Assembly (NCBI GenBank): GCA_033239525.1 | Contig: BSYO01000013.1 | Coordinates: 7,898,501 to 7,962,500, forward strand | DNA length: 64,000 bases | From: Nepenthes gracilis | Taxonomy: Eukaryota; Streptophyta; Magnoliopsida; Caryophyllales; Nepenthaceae | Reading direction: 5' to 3' | Shown: one piece after another, positions 13,341 to 25,859 of the stretch | Layout: each line of letters starts with the position of its first letter | Numbering within the stretch: position 1 is the first letter of the stretch | Program-made: the position numbers and the translations under genes | Notes under the pieces: generated by a model | What the model was told of the DNA's origin: nothing | The model's database searches: none | The model's input: the letters and a program-made list of their open reading frames with translations, nothing else

Positions 13341-13493
13341 ATGGAGGTTTGGAATATGATGATTTGTTTGAATGGCACAAACTATAATATTTGGTAGAGT
13401 AAGATAAAGTATTTGTTATTTGTCAAGACAATACATCAGCCGGTGTTTGCTGCCTAAAAGCTTGAGGCAAAGTCCGAGGAGGAATGGGCTTTT
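13341..13493 (+). pseudogene. Copia gag N-terminal fragment
   Basis: An ATG at 13341 opens MEVWNMMICLNGTNYNIW, then a stop, then KIKYLLFVK, QPVFAA and KSEEEWAF. NGTNYxIWxxKxxxLLFVKxxHxPVFA is the conserved start of a family of plant Copia Gag proteins (UBN2/DUF4219 region). The reading is cut at 13493 by the solo LTR inserted at 13494 and resumes at 16985. Two in-frame stops precede the interruption, so it is a pseudogene. Confidence 0.75.
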
Positions 13494-14154
13494 TATAATG
13501 ACCTGAGCCCAAGTCCCCGAACCCAACCTGGACCATCCAAGTATAAATCTCAAATCATCTGAAATCATCTGAAATCATCAAATACAAATCATAAATTATA
13601 ACATCGCTCAATATAAATGAACTTAAAATTCATCAAATCACTAATTATATGACACCTTAAATGATTATAATAATTTCATCATTAAATACATATCCATAAT
13701 ACTAATAACAAATTACCTAAAATAGAAATAGTATTGATATCCATAACGTCAAATCCTCATAAATGAAAACCCGATAAATGTCTAAAAGTTAATGAACCAA
13801 AAAAAAATTTAAATTTCTATCATGGAAGCCTCAATTTTTGAAATTACCTCTATCTGGAATCTACACGGGGATACGCGATCCCTTCTATCTTGATATCAAT
13901 CTATTTACTCTGAAATCAATAAAATATAAGAGTGAGCCAAATGCCTAACAAATAATTATAATCAACAATTGAGGAATATGAGTAAGTATATCACATAATA
14001 ATAACAAATATATAAAATTATTAATAGCAAATGATATATCAACCACTGTCCGAGCCTCAATAACATGTCGTGCCGACGACCCAAAAGTTATAAGAATAAC
14101 TGGATATCAGGAATATAATATGGATTCTATCGAATCTGACCAACAGCTCAATAC

Positions 14155-14751
14155 GATGTCATAACTGTACGAAATAATAATAATCTCCATAGACTTTATT
14201 CTGCTGTAATAAACCAAAGGCTGCATATTTACCCCCCAAATGGCTGAGTGAGTAACATGAGGTTACCCGATATCTATGGTAACCCCACTACCCCTACAGG
14301 CCTTCTAGAGGCTATATTCATAGCATGCTTATAATATCTCTGATACCTATTGCTAATAATATTCCTAATATTATCATCTGCGATGGTCACTAGGTTATAA
14401 GTATCCTTCCTCAATAGCAACGACCTCGACCAATTGTACGATATAATAAGAATCCGATTATTAGCTTAGTTTGATGTCACAATTGTACGAGATAATAAGA
14501 ATCTCCTTGAACCTTATTTTACCATAGTGAACCAAATGCTGTGTATTTACGCCCCCAACGGATGGATAAGTATTACGAAATTATTCGATATCTATTGTAT
14601 CCTCACTACTCCTACAATCCTCCCAAAGATTGTACTCGTAGTATATTCATACCATTTCTAATATCCTTCGCCAATGATATCCCTGATATTATCTTCTATG
14701 ATAATCACTAGGTTATAAGCATCCCTCTTTAATATCAACGACCTCAACATT
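14155..14751. repeat. 318-bp tandem duplication inside the solo LTR
   Basis: GATGTCA-AACTGTACGA starts at 14155 and recurs at 14473. The order of shared blocks that follows is the same: ATAATAAGAATCTCC, CTTATT, TGTATTTACGCCCCCAA, GATATCTAT, CACTA-CCTACA and TATTATC, then a CACTAGGTTATAAG block and CAACGACCTC. Two units are present, the second shorter and clearly diverged. Confidence 0.7.
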
Positions 14752-15449
14752 TGGAATGGAATCAGTATCGAAAAAATATAGATTACTCTAAGGTCTCATG
14801 AACTCCATTCACCCGGATACCACATATATATATATATATGGTCAAAGCCAAAGAAAAGAATTGCTTATCACGGAAATAAGAGAAAAATCTATGAAACTTT
14901 GAATATTTTGTCGACTCTTTTAAATATTTGATTTGATTATCACTGATCCTTCAAATGTACCAAATCCTATTTCTAATGCCATAGAATACCCTTTTATTTC
15001 GTTGCTTCTGAACAAATTCAAGATTAATCAACTTATCCAACAATCCCATATCATTCTATAATAGTCCAATTAAAATAATAATTACCATTAATTTACTCTT
15101 TAGTCAGCCAATAATTTAAATACAAACATATATATATCAACACATTTTGTATACATGTATACATACTCAACTACATATGTCAATGGCTGTCTATATATAT
15201 ACACTCAATGACAGTATCATCAGCAACAATACATGAATATTCACCCACGGCTATATAACATACGCCATATATACAATATTCATACATCCTGCCCGTGGCA
15301 TACACAAACCCGTCCACATGTACATACACATACATATCCATATTCAAATATACTTCTCACTGCCATATATATTATTATATACGTATATACTCCTATATAT
15401 CATATTTTTATTATATTCTTACAACGCATTGTATACTTGTGCATAGAGA

Positions 15450-15622
15450 TACACACACACACGGCTACACATGTAGCTACACACAGCAACACATACACAC
15501 GCAGTAGACACACACAGCAGCACCACACACCTAGTAGCACACAAGTACAGCATCATACATTGCTTACTCTCATACGCACACACATAGCACACACACACAC
15601 ACACACAGCACATCCACACACC
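15450..15622. repeat. (CA)-rich low-complexity tract
   Basis: Repeated CACACA, GCAGCAC and ACACATAG runs, longest at about 15588-15606. The open frames spanning it are compositional only. Confidence 0.7.
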
Positions 15623-16446
15623 CAGCATCCATATACAGCATGGCTCAAAAATGCCTCGTATTCACTTCACATCCTTTCCTCAATTTTCAATTCGTTTCAT
15701 CAAATTTTTGGGGACTCAAATAGAGCACAAACTCTTTTTTTTTTTTTTTTTTTTTCTAAAATTTGTGCTGAAGCCATAAGATTTCAAGCTTCAAAATTTT
15801 GAAACGTAAACAAAGATTTTCTAACTTCATTGTACAAATTATGGAGCCTCAATTTAGAGTGGAAACCTCAAATTTTCCTAGGGCCTTCAATATACGAGTT
15901 GTGGCTTTGTTTTCAGATTTTCTTCCTTTTCCACCCAAATCCCCACTAATTTCAAACAATTCTCATAAATTTAGGACATGTAAGTAGGGAAATAACATCA
16001 ATAAGAAGGAAGGAATAATTTACTTGCAAAATGCAGGAATTTACTTGCCTAAAACTGTAGCACTGTTAGAGTTTAGAGGTGACGGCAGCCCAAACTTATG
16101 ATAGCGGTGTTGATTACAAAGGAAGTGCTGGCTTCAAATAGTGATGGTGACACTCCTTCCGGCACCGGTCAATGACGGCAGCGGTGGCTTTGCTCTACTT
16201 TGGCTCACTTTTTCCTTCTGCATTCACCCAACAATATCACCTCTTTAAGTAGTCGGTTTAGGGTTTTACTGAGTTTCCATTCTGGTATCGATTTTTCTTT
16301 CATTCCTTTCCCCTCGCTGCAACCCTTGCACCATTTCCCCTTTTTCCTTCTTCTTTCCCTCTTCTTCTCCTTTCATTGTTTTCTCTTTTCTCTCCTTTCC
16401 TTTTCTCTTTTCTCTTTTCCCTCCTTTCTCCTTCTTCTTTGTTTCC

Positions 16447-16447
<1 letters not shown>

Positions 16448-16489
<42 letters not shown>
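16448..16489. repeat. (ATT)n microsatellite
   Basis: About fourteen consecutive TAT/ATT triplets inside the solo LTR, flanked by a pyrimidine-rich tract upstream. Confidence 0.9.
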
Positions 16490-16491
<2 letters not shown>

Positions 16492-16989
16492 CATACTATA
16501 TATATATATTATAATTATTATTTATTTTATTATTATATTATATATGTTATTATGGACACATTTTAATATATATGAGTGTATATTTTTTTATTACTCATTA
16601 AAAATATTAATTATTTATTTAATTAGTTATCTAACTACTCTTACGATAATAATTAAAATTATGATATAAATTTTTAATATTTTAATTTTTTTAAATTAAT
16701 TATATTTTCAGTCAATAAGTTTTAAAACACTAAGGCTAAGCTAATATTAATTTAGTTAAAGTAGTTTGTAATTATTTAACCTAATTCGTTAATTAATATA
16801 ACTTTAAGTTAATAGCTAAAGTATTTAAACTCAATCTATTAATCTAAATATTCTAAACTTATTAGACCCAAAGATCAGTATAATTATAATATTTTAAACC
16901 CAAAAATAATTAAGAATAATTATTGAAACTAATATGTCAATTTTATTCACTTAAAATAATAAAAAAAATATCAGGGATGTTATACTTTT

Positions 16990-17060
16990 GAGCATGAATA
17001 GGTTTATGGTTATATTTGGCAGTTTGTGAACGACAATGTGTACAATTATATACCAAATGA
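16990..17060 (+). pseudogene. Copia gag, continuation after the insertion
   Basis: The frame reads EHE, a stop, then VYGYIWQFVNDNVYNYI. This corresponds to the EHEQVxGYIRQxVxDNVxNHI stretch that follows the EEW block in the same Copia Gag family. The join with 13341-13493 across the solo LTR, using a CTTTT duplication, is what identifies the insertion. Similarity fades after about 17060, and the rest of this Copia element was not found. Confidence 0.65.
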
Positions 17061-19942
17061 AGCAATAGAACAAACGGAACATGCATGTAAGCAAAGCATA
17101 AGAGGGGACATTAATATCATATGCCTGAAACTTCATACATGAAAATCTCTGATTATGAACAATGTGAAGAAGAAATTTAAAAAATTTAGCAAAAAAAGTG
17201 AAGGATTAGGTTTGAAATTTATTTGTCTTTACTTAAATTCAAACAATAATTTAAGATTTTAGTTCAAAATTCTCTTACTCTTCTTACCCTCTCTTTTCTC
17301 TTCTCCTATTGTCTTTGTCTCTCTTTGCTATGAAGAATTTTAAAAATGAGTTAAAAAGTAACAAAAATACTTTATGTAATAAACTTATACACATAAACCA
17401 GTCATATGTCTAGCAGATATGATGTCTAATTCAGGCTTGCATATGAGCACTCATTAGGCACAGAAATATTGAAACAAATACACATGAATATCCTTCTATC
17501 CACACATCAAGCATGTAGATATTGTTTTAAATATACTCATACATGGCTCATGTGTCCCTTGTGTTTCCACCACTATGATCAAATATTTAATTTTTCAAAC
17601 GAAACCACGGTCATCAAAATTAATTTACCAAATTATTTTAATTCAAACATCATTATATAAAATTAGTATTTGCATCTCATAATTCGAGTTTGGATGTACT
17701 TTGTAGATTTTATCTTTCATTTGATTGTGGCCTATCTAACTACTCTGTTCCAATCCTCATACGACTATAAGCACCAAATTTTATTGTGAACTGTAATCTA
17801 TATCTATTTCATAACAATACAATTGAATAATAAATAATGCAAAGAATCTTTCTCACACTTTCACAATGCATAGTATGAAGGAAAATAAAGAAACTTTAGC
17901 TTGTTAAAAGTCCTAATATGGTCTCAAGTAGTCATCCAAATGATGAATGCCATAGTCAAATGCCTCCAATGCCCCAAACATGATAGGCCCATGCCACTTT
18001 TGCATCTTCCGTTCGAAAGATCCTCAAGGCCAACCTAGCTCATAATATACCATTGGTCCCAAGGTCTCACCAAATGGAGTCCATGGATGAGTGGTCAGGG
18101 TAATATGATGACTACAACTTGATCAAGGATCTCATTGCCAGTTGGGTTTGACACCACCATCTCTATTGATTATCATAAATAATAGTCTTCTCCTTTATAT
18201 TTCATTAAAGGGCCCAAACCAAGAATAATACGATCATGGAAGGTAATGGTCAAGCATCCCAAAGGATGCCAAAAACAAAAGTAAATGAAAGTCTTTTCCC
18301 CATTGCCCACCATGGGACACATGAATGGTCTCAAATAGTGCATGAGTTTTATAATTTTAGGAAATCTCCAAAGGGTAGCGTATGGGATTGTAATAGTATA
18401 AATACATATGTCTTTTATATGATGTATACGCACCTAGTTTTTTCCAAATTGATGTATCATTGACCTTCAAAATTAAGACTAAAATCCACAATTTATAAAA
18501 AGATAATAAATTTAAGTAAATTGATAAATTATTAAAACTAATTTTAGGTTTTGATTAAGAATTAAATATTAGATTATAGTAGTGCAAGCATAAGTGGTGT
18601 TTGATGTACACTTGAACTGCATATGAATGTATTTTAGATAGAATTATCATACTTAAGGTACATATGAGAGGTACTCGTATGTATTTAGTTTAAAATAGTG
18701 ATACGTGAGATAAGTTTGTTGGGTTAAGGAAGCCTTTGTGTTTGACCTATATCAGATTAAAGTACATGCATTGGTCTATTATATATAGACATTTCATTCA
18801 ATTTCTTTTCATTTTCTCTGATTTTTTTTTTTTTAAAATGAGAGAGATAAAAAGAAAATGAAAGAAAAGAAGAGAGGGGAAGAAGAAGGAAGTGAAATCC
18901 AAATTAATCCTTAATAATTTCAAATAAAGATAAGTGTGTTTAAGGCCACTTTTTCTTTTATTACTAAATTTGTTTAAAATCTCTAAGTATTTTTTATTTA
19001 AATACTCATATATATGATATTTATTTACTTTTTTTTTGTTATATATTACACGCATGTTACTTTTGTTACAATTCATTAAGCTTAGGGCTTAAATTTATGT
19101 ATGTTACTTTAAAATCCTAAAATTGTTGAATAGTTGTTCTATATCTTTTAGTTGTGAGTATTTTGATTAAAAATTTTACTTTAAATTTGATAAAAATGAT
19201 TTATTTTTTCAGATTTAAGAAAATATATATATATTTCAGTGTATAATTTTTAATTTTGATCAAATAAAAACCATTATAAAAAATTGATTGAATATATTTA
19301 GATGTATTCTAAGATATTATTTGTAAAGTAAATGTCAAAAATAACATCTACAAAGAGTGACGTTAACCCCAATTATAATGAATAATATGTAACTGTTTAC
19401 TCAAGAGTAGTGAATAGTGGTGTTTGTTTGTTTTTTTTTTTTTGATATATTATTGGTTGTTCTAATTTTAAATTTAAGATATTTTTTCTTATATGCAATT
19501 TTTGTTGACCAAATGATGTGTTATCGAAATCACTTTTAGTTGTGGCCTTTAAATTCTAGGCTTTGTCATATATATTATCGAACTATTTAACAATATTTAT
19601 TATAAGATTGTATCTTGGCATTTCGATTTGGTTTAAGTTATCGATTAAACTTTTAATTGGGAGATTTAATTACTTTGATTATGATGTATATTAACTTTGG
19701 GTTTTGGTTCTGAGATTTGAAACAAGAGATACAATACTTATCTAACCAGAAGCTTTTGTTCCAAGTAACAAAATTTCTTAAACTAAGGCCGCATTCTTAG
19801 TTTTGCAAATCTCATCCTTTACTACTTTAGTAGAAAACCTTTTAGTATAAGGATTATGCCAAAAAATCAACCGCAAAATCCCATCGGTACACTTGAAAAC
19901 AAATTTAGGGTGGATAAATATAAATGCCCTAAGAAGTAGATA
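17061..19942. other. AT-rich intergenic DNA
   Basis: No gene or named repeat could be supported. A somewhat less AT-rich stretch at about 17900-18440 has short open frames on both strands (for example 18236-18463 and 18173-18433) that overlap antisense, lack known motifs, and look like chance. Oligo-T runs occur near 18824, 19030 and 19430. Confidence 0.4.
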
Positions 19943-21916
19943 TTAGAAAAAAAAAATAAAATGATGTGATAAGTTAAAACCTACCCATAAAGGAGAGCCA
20001 CATCTTCTTTCAAAAGAGCACTGGAGTAAGATCCTGACCTTATGAACCTGACAATTTCGATCAAGGAGCTTTAATAAAATGAGATGAACACCTAAATATT
20101 GGAAATGGAGAAACCCAATCATGAAAACACAAATAGAGAAATCCAATCTTGAAACCGCAAATCTCTTTTGCTTTTACTCACAACATGACTATCATTATAA
20201 CAAATAAAATATTTTAAGTGGAGTCTATGTTTGGAGTCAGAACTCAAAAAGGAAGCAAAATTCAAAGACATTGCATTAAAATGACAATGAATTTTCGATC
20301 AATAGCCTTTAATAAGAGCAGGTCATCTGTGAATACCAGCATCGTCATTTCAATATCTTAGCATTTTAAGTGGAGTATAGAATTTGGGTTGTGCAAAGTC
20401 TTGACCTATCATAGTGTGGAGGACCTCCATACAAAAGACAAAAAGTAAGGCTAAGATAGGATTCCTTTGACCAAGGCGAAATATGGTTCCCTCGAAGGCC
20501 TCTCTTATCTTAAAAAATCCAATGGACACCATGTTAACTGAGATGGAAAGCATTGGAGTGGCTATATAGGCTTCAATTAACTCTAGAAAGGAGGCTGAAA
20601 CCCCACAAGTTCCAAGATGGAGAATTAAGTCCCACCGAATCAAGTCATTGTCTTTCCTAATGTCTACTTTCATGGCACACCAACTGGACCTCTTGTTCAA
20701 GTGATACATGTGGAGAAATTTCTAGTGATATGAATGCGTGTTTGAAATTAAATTAAAACTTGGATTAAAAATAATGACTAAAAATACAAGAATAAAAATT
20801 ATGGTATCACTCACATTTAATAACCAATTTAAGGAATCATTCAACCTAAATATTAGGATTTACTCACTAATAAGAGAACGTACTACTCTTTTATTTAAGG
20901 AGATAACTTCTTAAGCTTTTGACTACAACTTAGCGTAAGCAAAAACTTAAGCACATACTACTTAATAAGCTAATAACAATCAACTAGGCCATTGAAATTG
21001 TGGCCACACTTTGGGAAAAGGGTTGGCACTATTTGTTCTTTGGGGGCTGCGTATTAGCTTGGAGAAAAGGGGTGGGATATTAACTTTTTCTTTGAACATA
21101 ATGTTGTCGATTTTGGAACTAGATACTTTTGTAGGATCTCTCACATTGGATATAAGACAATTAATAGTATAATTAATCATCTTGTGGAGGCATCCAACGT
21201 GAAAGAAATTAATAACTGTATCGGATATTAGATTCCCAATAATATTGCACATGAATTAATAACTGTTTGGTCCCTAATCTATAGAGTCACAAAATCCAAA
21301 CACAACCAAATGAATCACTTCATAAGAAGGCAAAACCACAAGATTTGAAAGAAGCTAGGAGTCATAGAGTTGAGGGTAAAAGGCAGCATGGATACCTAAT
21401 CCACCAGACGATGCATAGGTTGGTGCCCCAATAAACTGGAGAATTTATCCCTCCGCACCAGGAGTGGATGTATCCTCGTTGATAAGCGATCGAATGTGCT
21501 AAAAGTTCTGCTTTTTCTTGATGGCTTTGAAGAAATAGCTAGAACACCTATTTTCATTGTTAAGCCACCGTACATTGGCCAGCTGCATAAGTACATTGGC
21601 CACCAGGCTGTCACCAACTCTATCCTGACCAAGCATTGGGCTGATATAAGACTAGGAAGAAAGGGTTCACTTTGCAATGCCATTGGGCATCCTTCAAGTT
21701 GGATTTAGCTTATGCAACCACAAGAAAAAGGTCTCCCACCTCAATGTTGATCACTTTGAGCACTCAACTTAACATGCTTGAGCTTAGCAACAATTTGGAA
21801 CTTAAGATAATGTGAATCCCAAGCCTGGTTCACAACTCCCAAATAATTATAATGGTTGATAATACAATTATTGAATTGGAAATTGCTCTTTCTTATCGGG
21901 CTTTGGTTCCAAATAT
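19943..21916 (-). pseudogene. LINE ORF2 reverse transcriptase pseudogene
   Basis: On the minus strand, successive frames give the ordered parts of a plant LINE ORF2. Near 21800 is a VNQAWDSHY block of the linker before the reverse transcriptase. Near 21500 is an RWLNNE...FFKAIKKKQNF...IRSLINED block. At 20709-20350 the palm contains HLNKRSSWCAMKVDIRK, SISVNMVSIGFFK and FVFCMEVLHTMIG. Near 20310 is FTDDLLLLKA, in the place of the catalytic (F/Y)ADD box. At about 20090 FQYLGVHLILLKL matches the post-catalytic RYLGVPLxxxKL block. Frameshifts and stops separate the pieces. The copy ends abruptly at 21916, where the Copia LTR begins, and its endonuclease part is not visible. Confidence 0.8.
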
Positions 21917-22711
21917 TGTAGGGACATGAAGCAGTGTCCGACTGAGCAACAAGAAGGAATAAGTTCACAATTATGAAAAAAGAAGAAAGAGATGTCAAAT
22001 CTTTTACGTGGAAAACCCTTCTGAATAAGAAAAAAATCACGGGTCTCCAATCAAAAAAAGGATTGCACTATGTGAGTTTTCGGTTACACAAACCATCCAT
22101 CTACACGAGCCCTAAAAGTCAAGGAAGAAGAAGAACAGAGCCCCTACCTTTTGAATGCACACACTCAGCTCTTTCTATAACACTTCACTCTTTTATTGCT
22201 CTTAGTTTCTACAAATGCTCAAACACCCACCCGCCCACCCACCCACCCACACACACACACACACACACCCCCCATACCCATACGCAGCACCCAGACACAA
22301 AAACACACACATATATGAATGCTGGCTGATGAAAGAAACATCCATGTCAACGTGGAAGACACACGTACAAGTAGCTGTCTGGCAGCCTGCAACTCTGCAA
22401 CAGCTCTACAAATTGTCCTTACAAAAACGGCCCACCATTCTGCAAAGCCTGCGCGCCTATTTACACTCGCATGCTCAGAAGATCTTCTGAATTGGCCTCC
22501 ACATGTACCTTTCGTGTACAAGTCCTTGGGCCTTCAAGGATGCCTCCAGGCATTGCCCATGAACCTCAGACCTCAAATGAAGAAAGTTTTCGGGCATTAC
22601 ATAATGTCATCGTCCATATTCATAATCCTTGGACGATTGACTCATCAGGCTGCGGACCACATCTGAACAAAAGTCTGCGGCTACATTCCCACAAAGGAAG
22701 TGACCCCAACA
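21917..22711 (-). repeat. 3' LTR of the Copia element
   Basis: Aligns with 26675-27447. It contains a CCCAC/CA microsatellite at about 22229-22270 that differs in length from the other LTR (about 26984-27003). Confidence 0.9.
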
Positions 22712-23300
22712 AATTTTCCCTCACGACCGATGGGAACAAAGTTAGCTAGCCTAGCGATGTTACAACAAGCTTTTAGCTTTTCCTTAGGTAAAACTTTGGT
22801 CATCATATCTGACCCATTATTATTCGATCGGATTTTTTCTACTGACAGCCACCCTTCATCAATAGCGTCTCTCACCAAATGAGATCAAACGCCAATGTGT
22901 TTCGATTTTGAATAGAATGAGGAGTTCCTACACAAAAGTATGACATTTTGGCTATCACAGGGTACCATATATTTTTCTTACCTCAGGCCCAACTATTGAA
23001 TGAATCTTTTCATCAATAATATCTCCTTACTGGCCACGATCATAGGAATAAACTCGGCCTCCGAAGTAGAAAGGGTGACACACTTTTACAGCTTAGATTA
23101 CCAAGAGACTGCTTCTCCGACAAATTTAACCAAATACCATGAGGTGGATTTCTGAGAGTCAATATCTCCGGCCATATCTACGTCTGTGTAGCTGACCAGT
23201 TGGAACTTCTCTTCTCCAAATTGCAGACACATCTTTAAAGTTCCTAACAGTACCAACCATATGGGCAATGTTCGGCCTGGTGTACACAGCCGCATACATC
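22712..23300 (-). pseudogene. Copia RNase H and pol C-terminus, degenerate
   Basis: From 23295 the minus strand encodes VSYTDVDMAGDIDSQKSTSWYLVKFVGEAVSW, the conserved Copia RNase H start (YxDADxAGDxDxRKSTSGY with changes). At 22878-22681 it ends in NGSDMMTKVLPKEKL, the usual pol C-terminal DMLTK block. Frame breaks lie between the two parts. The reading continues to the purine tract before the LTR. Confidence 0.8.
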
Positions 23301-23476
23301 AAACTACCAACGGTCGAGGAATAAGGTACACGTCTTATGCTAGCCTTTTCCTTGTCCGGGGATGGACATTACTTCCTACTTAACTTGAAGTGGTTAGCCA
23401 GTGATCATCCCACTAGCTTGAAAATATTCGTGTTAAAGCGTTGTAGTACCTTTTTAACATAACTCTCCTCGGACAA

Positions 23477-24397
23477 TCAAAGTTCCTTATTCTTCTGATT
23501 GTGAAATATTCTGATCCTTAGAATCAATTTTGTCGGACCGAGGTCTTTCATGGCGAATGATTGTCCAAATTGCTCATTTAGTTCCATAATCTGAACACTA
23601 TTTTGTCTGACAATTAGCATATCGTTCACATAAAGGAGAAGGATGACAAAGTCATCTTTGAAAAGTCTTTGCATAAAGACGCAATGGTCAAAAGTAGTCT
23701 TCTAGTATCATTGTCCGACCATAACAAACTTAAATTTTTTATACTACTGTCTTAGAGCCTGTTTTAGTTTGTACAAGTTCTTCCTTAGACGACAAACTAG
23801 TCCTTCCTTTCCCTTGACCTCAAACCCCTTCGATTGCTCCATATAGATTTCTTTTTTAAGGTTACCATGGAGGAATACTATCCAAACATCCAGTTGTTCT
23901 ATTTTCAAGTTCAGAGTAGCTGTCAAACCAAGCACAACACGGATCGAGGATATTTTTACCACGGGTGCAATGATTTCATCAAAATCCAAGCCTTTGTGTT
24001 GGTTGAAATCTTTCATTACAAGTCGTGCCTTGTATCTCAGTTGCGTAGTGTCCTTAGATATCTTCAACCAGAAAAACCACTTATTCCTTAGGGCTCTCTT
24101 CCCCTTAGGCAGCTCAACCAACTCAAAAGTGTAGTTTTCATGTAATGAAGTTATATTATTTCTCATTGTTTCCAACCATTTTTCTTTATTTTCATCCCTT
24201 ACAGCCTCATCAAAATCTTCAAGCTCACTAGCGTCAGTAAGCAGAACGTACTCGTTGGGTGATAAGCGGATGAACGGTCTCCTAGTTCTCATGGACCGCC
24301 AAATAGGTATCTCATCAGCGTCCTCTGCCTGTTTAGGAATGACAGCTTCCTCATATCCATCAAACGGCTCATCAACTTTATCGCTGTCCTCGGCCAC
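23477..24397 (-). pseudogene. Copia reverse transcriptase (RVT_2), degenerate
   Basis: 24397-23744 encodes the N-terminal half: WLETMRNNITSLHENYTFELVELPKGKRAL, then KWFFWLKI, YKARLVMKDFNQHKGLDFDEIIAPVV and EQLDVWIVFLHGNLKKEIYMEQ. These are standard Copia RVT_2 blocks, including the first catalytic aspartate region. 23674-23477 continues with LLYVNDMLI, where the catalytic YVDD is changed to YVND, so the active site is lost. A frame break separates the two parts near 23700-23744. Confidence 0.9.
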
Positions 24398-25481
24398 ACC
24401 TTGGCCATTGACCTCGTCACAAGGAGGTGCTGGTTGGACATTATCAGTAATAATCTAGTTTGTCCGACTTCAAAGTTGGCCATCTCACCAATATCTATGA
24501 TAGTTTTAGCTTCAACAAGGACAACATCCATTGACCGTATGAGTCTCCTTTTAGTTGGGTCATACAGTTTGTACCCCAACTTATTTTCTCCGTAACCCCA
24601 ATAGACGCATTGCTTCGTCTTTGGCTCAAATTTAGTCCTCTCATCTCTCGGGACATGAATATAGGCTTTGCAACCAAACACCCGCAGATGGTTATAAGAT
24701 GGCTCCTTTTCTGACCAAACCTTCTCTGGTACATCATCATTCAGTGGTCTACTGGGCGACCTATTGATAATATAGGCCGCGGTTTTTAATGCTTCTGCCC
24801 AAAAGGAGCTGGATAGCTTTGCCTCAGAAAGTATACACCTAACCCTTTCTAGCAGTGTGCAGTTTATCCGCTCCGCTACTCCATTCATCTGTGGCATTTT
24901 TGGTGGCATCCTTTGATGACGTATGCCATGTTTTCTGTAGCAGACATCAAAAGTACCAATTTATTTGCCACCATTATCACTACGATAGCTTTCAGCTTCT
25001 TTCTTGTCTGTCGTTCTACCAAAGTATGAAAATGCTAGAAAGTTCTGAGAACTTGATCATTGGTCTTCAGTGGGTAAACCTATAATTTTCATAAACAATC
25101 ATTAATGAACGACACAAAATATTGAGCTCCTTCGAATGATTTTTCTTTGAATGGTCCACACACATCGGTGTAAACTAGGTCAAGTAGCTCCATCTTTACA
25201 GAAGATGAGTCTCCCTGGAATGAGACTCTTCTCTACTTTCCAGCCATGCAGTGAGAACAGGTCCTCATACCATCTGCTTTCACTCCTTAAATAAGGCCTT
25301 TCTTGGCCAAATGATATAATCCCTTGTCACTCATGTGGCAAAGCCTGCAGTGCCCACAGTCTAAGGACTCCTCACTGCTTGTGACATTCACGCCTCGGAC
25401 ACAACAAGTGCCTTCATTACATACAGGCTGGCAGTCTTTTCTCCTTGGGCAATAATCATAGATCATCTTGTCAACTTTCAT
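24289..25481 (-). pseudogene. Copia GAG-pre-integrase and integrase, degenerate
   Basis: 25481-25287 ends in CHMSDKGLYHLAKKGL, the GAG-pre-integrase block whose two histidines bind zinc. The catalytic core between 25240 and 24910 is broken by stops but shows YTDVCGPF, with the first catalytic aspartate. 24909-24289 continues with NGVAERINCTLLERVRCILSEAKLSSSFWAEAL, carrying the catalytic glutamate (VAER). Next comes HLRVFGCKAYIHVPRDERTKFEPKTKQCVYWGYGE, the C-terminal domain. The order and spacing are normal for Copia. Confidence 0.85.
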
Positions 25482-25783
25482 TCTACATCACAGAAGGTAT
25501 TACAGTAACCTTCATCATCCAACCTGCCAGCTGAGATTATATTCATCCGGATATTTAGGACATGTCGTACATCCTTCAACAACAGTCTTGTCCCATTATT
25601 GGTGACTAGCAACACGTCACCTCTGCCAACAGTTAGGGACGTTCCTTCATTACCTATTCTTATTACTCCAAAATCTCCCGTAGTACAAAAAATGAACAAT
25701 CCCCTTCTAGATGTCACGTGCAGGGAGGCATCGGTGTCAACCACCCAGTCGAACTGATTGTCCGTAAAACTAGCCGCGTCCAT
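25478..25783 (-). pseudogene. Copia aspartic protease, active site altered
   Basis: The frame encodes WVVDTDASLHVTSRRGLF, followed by FGVIRIGNEGTSLTVGRGDVLL and LLKDVRHVLNIRMNIIS. This is the retropepsin region. The catalytic triad normally reads D-S/T-G, but here it is D-T-D, so the enzyme would be dead even without the surrounding stops. Confidence 0.8.
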
Positions 25784-25859
25784 TTCACAAGTTACCAGGA
25801 AGTCACCTTCTGTAACAATTGAGATCGAGGACTTTTTCTCACCTCATCCCTTTTCTCCT

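Larger units (their letters stand above)
13494..16984 (-). mobile_element. 3.5 kb solo LTR inserted in a Copia gag, TSD CTTTT
   Basis: A CTTTT sequence occurs at 13489-13493 and again at 16985-16989. The Copia gag reading frame is interrupted exactly at the first copy and picks up homologous sequence after the second. The inserted DNA starts TATAATGACCTGA and ends TCAGGGATGTTATA, an imperfect inverted pair that looks like decayed TGTAA...TTACA LTR ends. No gag, pol, primer site or second LTR was seen inside, so the 3.5 kb is best read as one long LTR left by recombination. The minus orientation is inferred from the TGTAACATCCC-type start common in plant gypsy LTRs. It contains a 318-bp duplication, CA-rich runs, an oligo-T run and an (ATT)n run. 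Confidence 0.7.

Noticed and set aside
15233..15802. 189-residue open frame rich in His and Thr
   Set aside because: It is produced by a CA-rich low-complexity tract and an oligo-T run inside a solo LTR, with no conserved domain. Overlapping frames on both strands are equally open.
16200..16669. Phe/Tyr/Ile-rich frames resembling membrane segments
   Set aside because: They are translation of a pyrimidine tract and an (ATT)n microsatellite.
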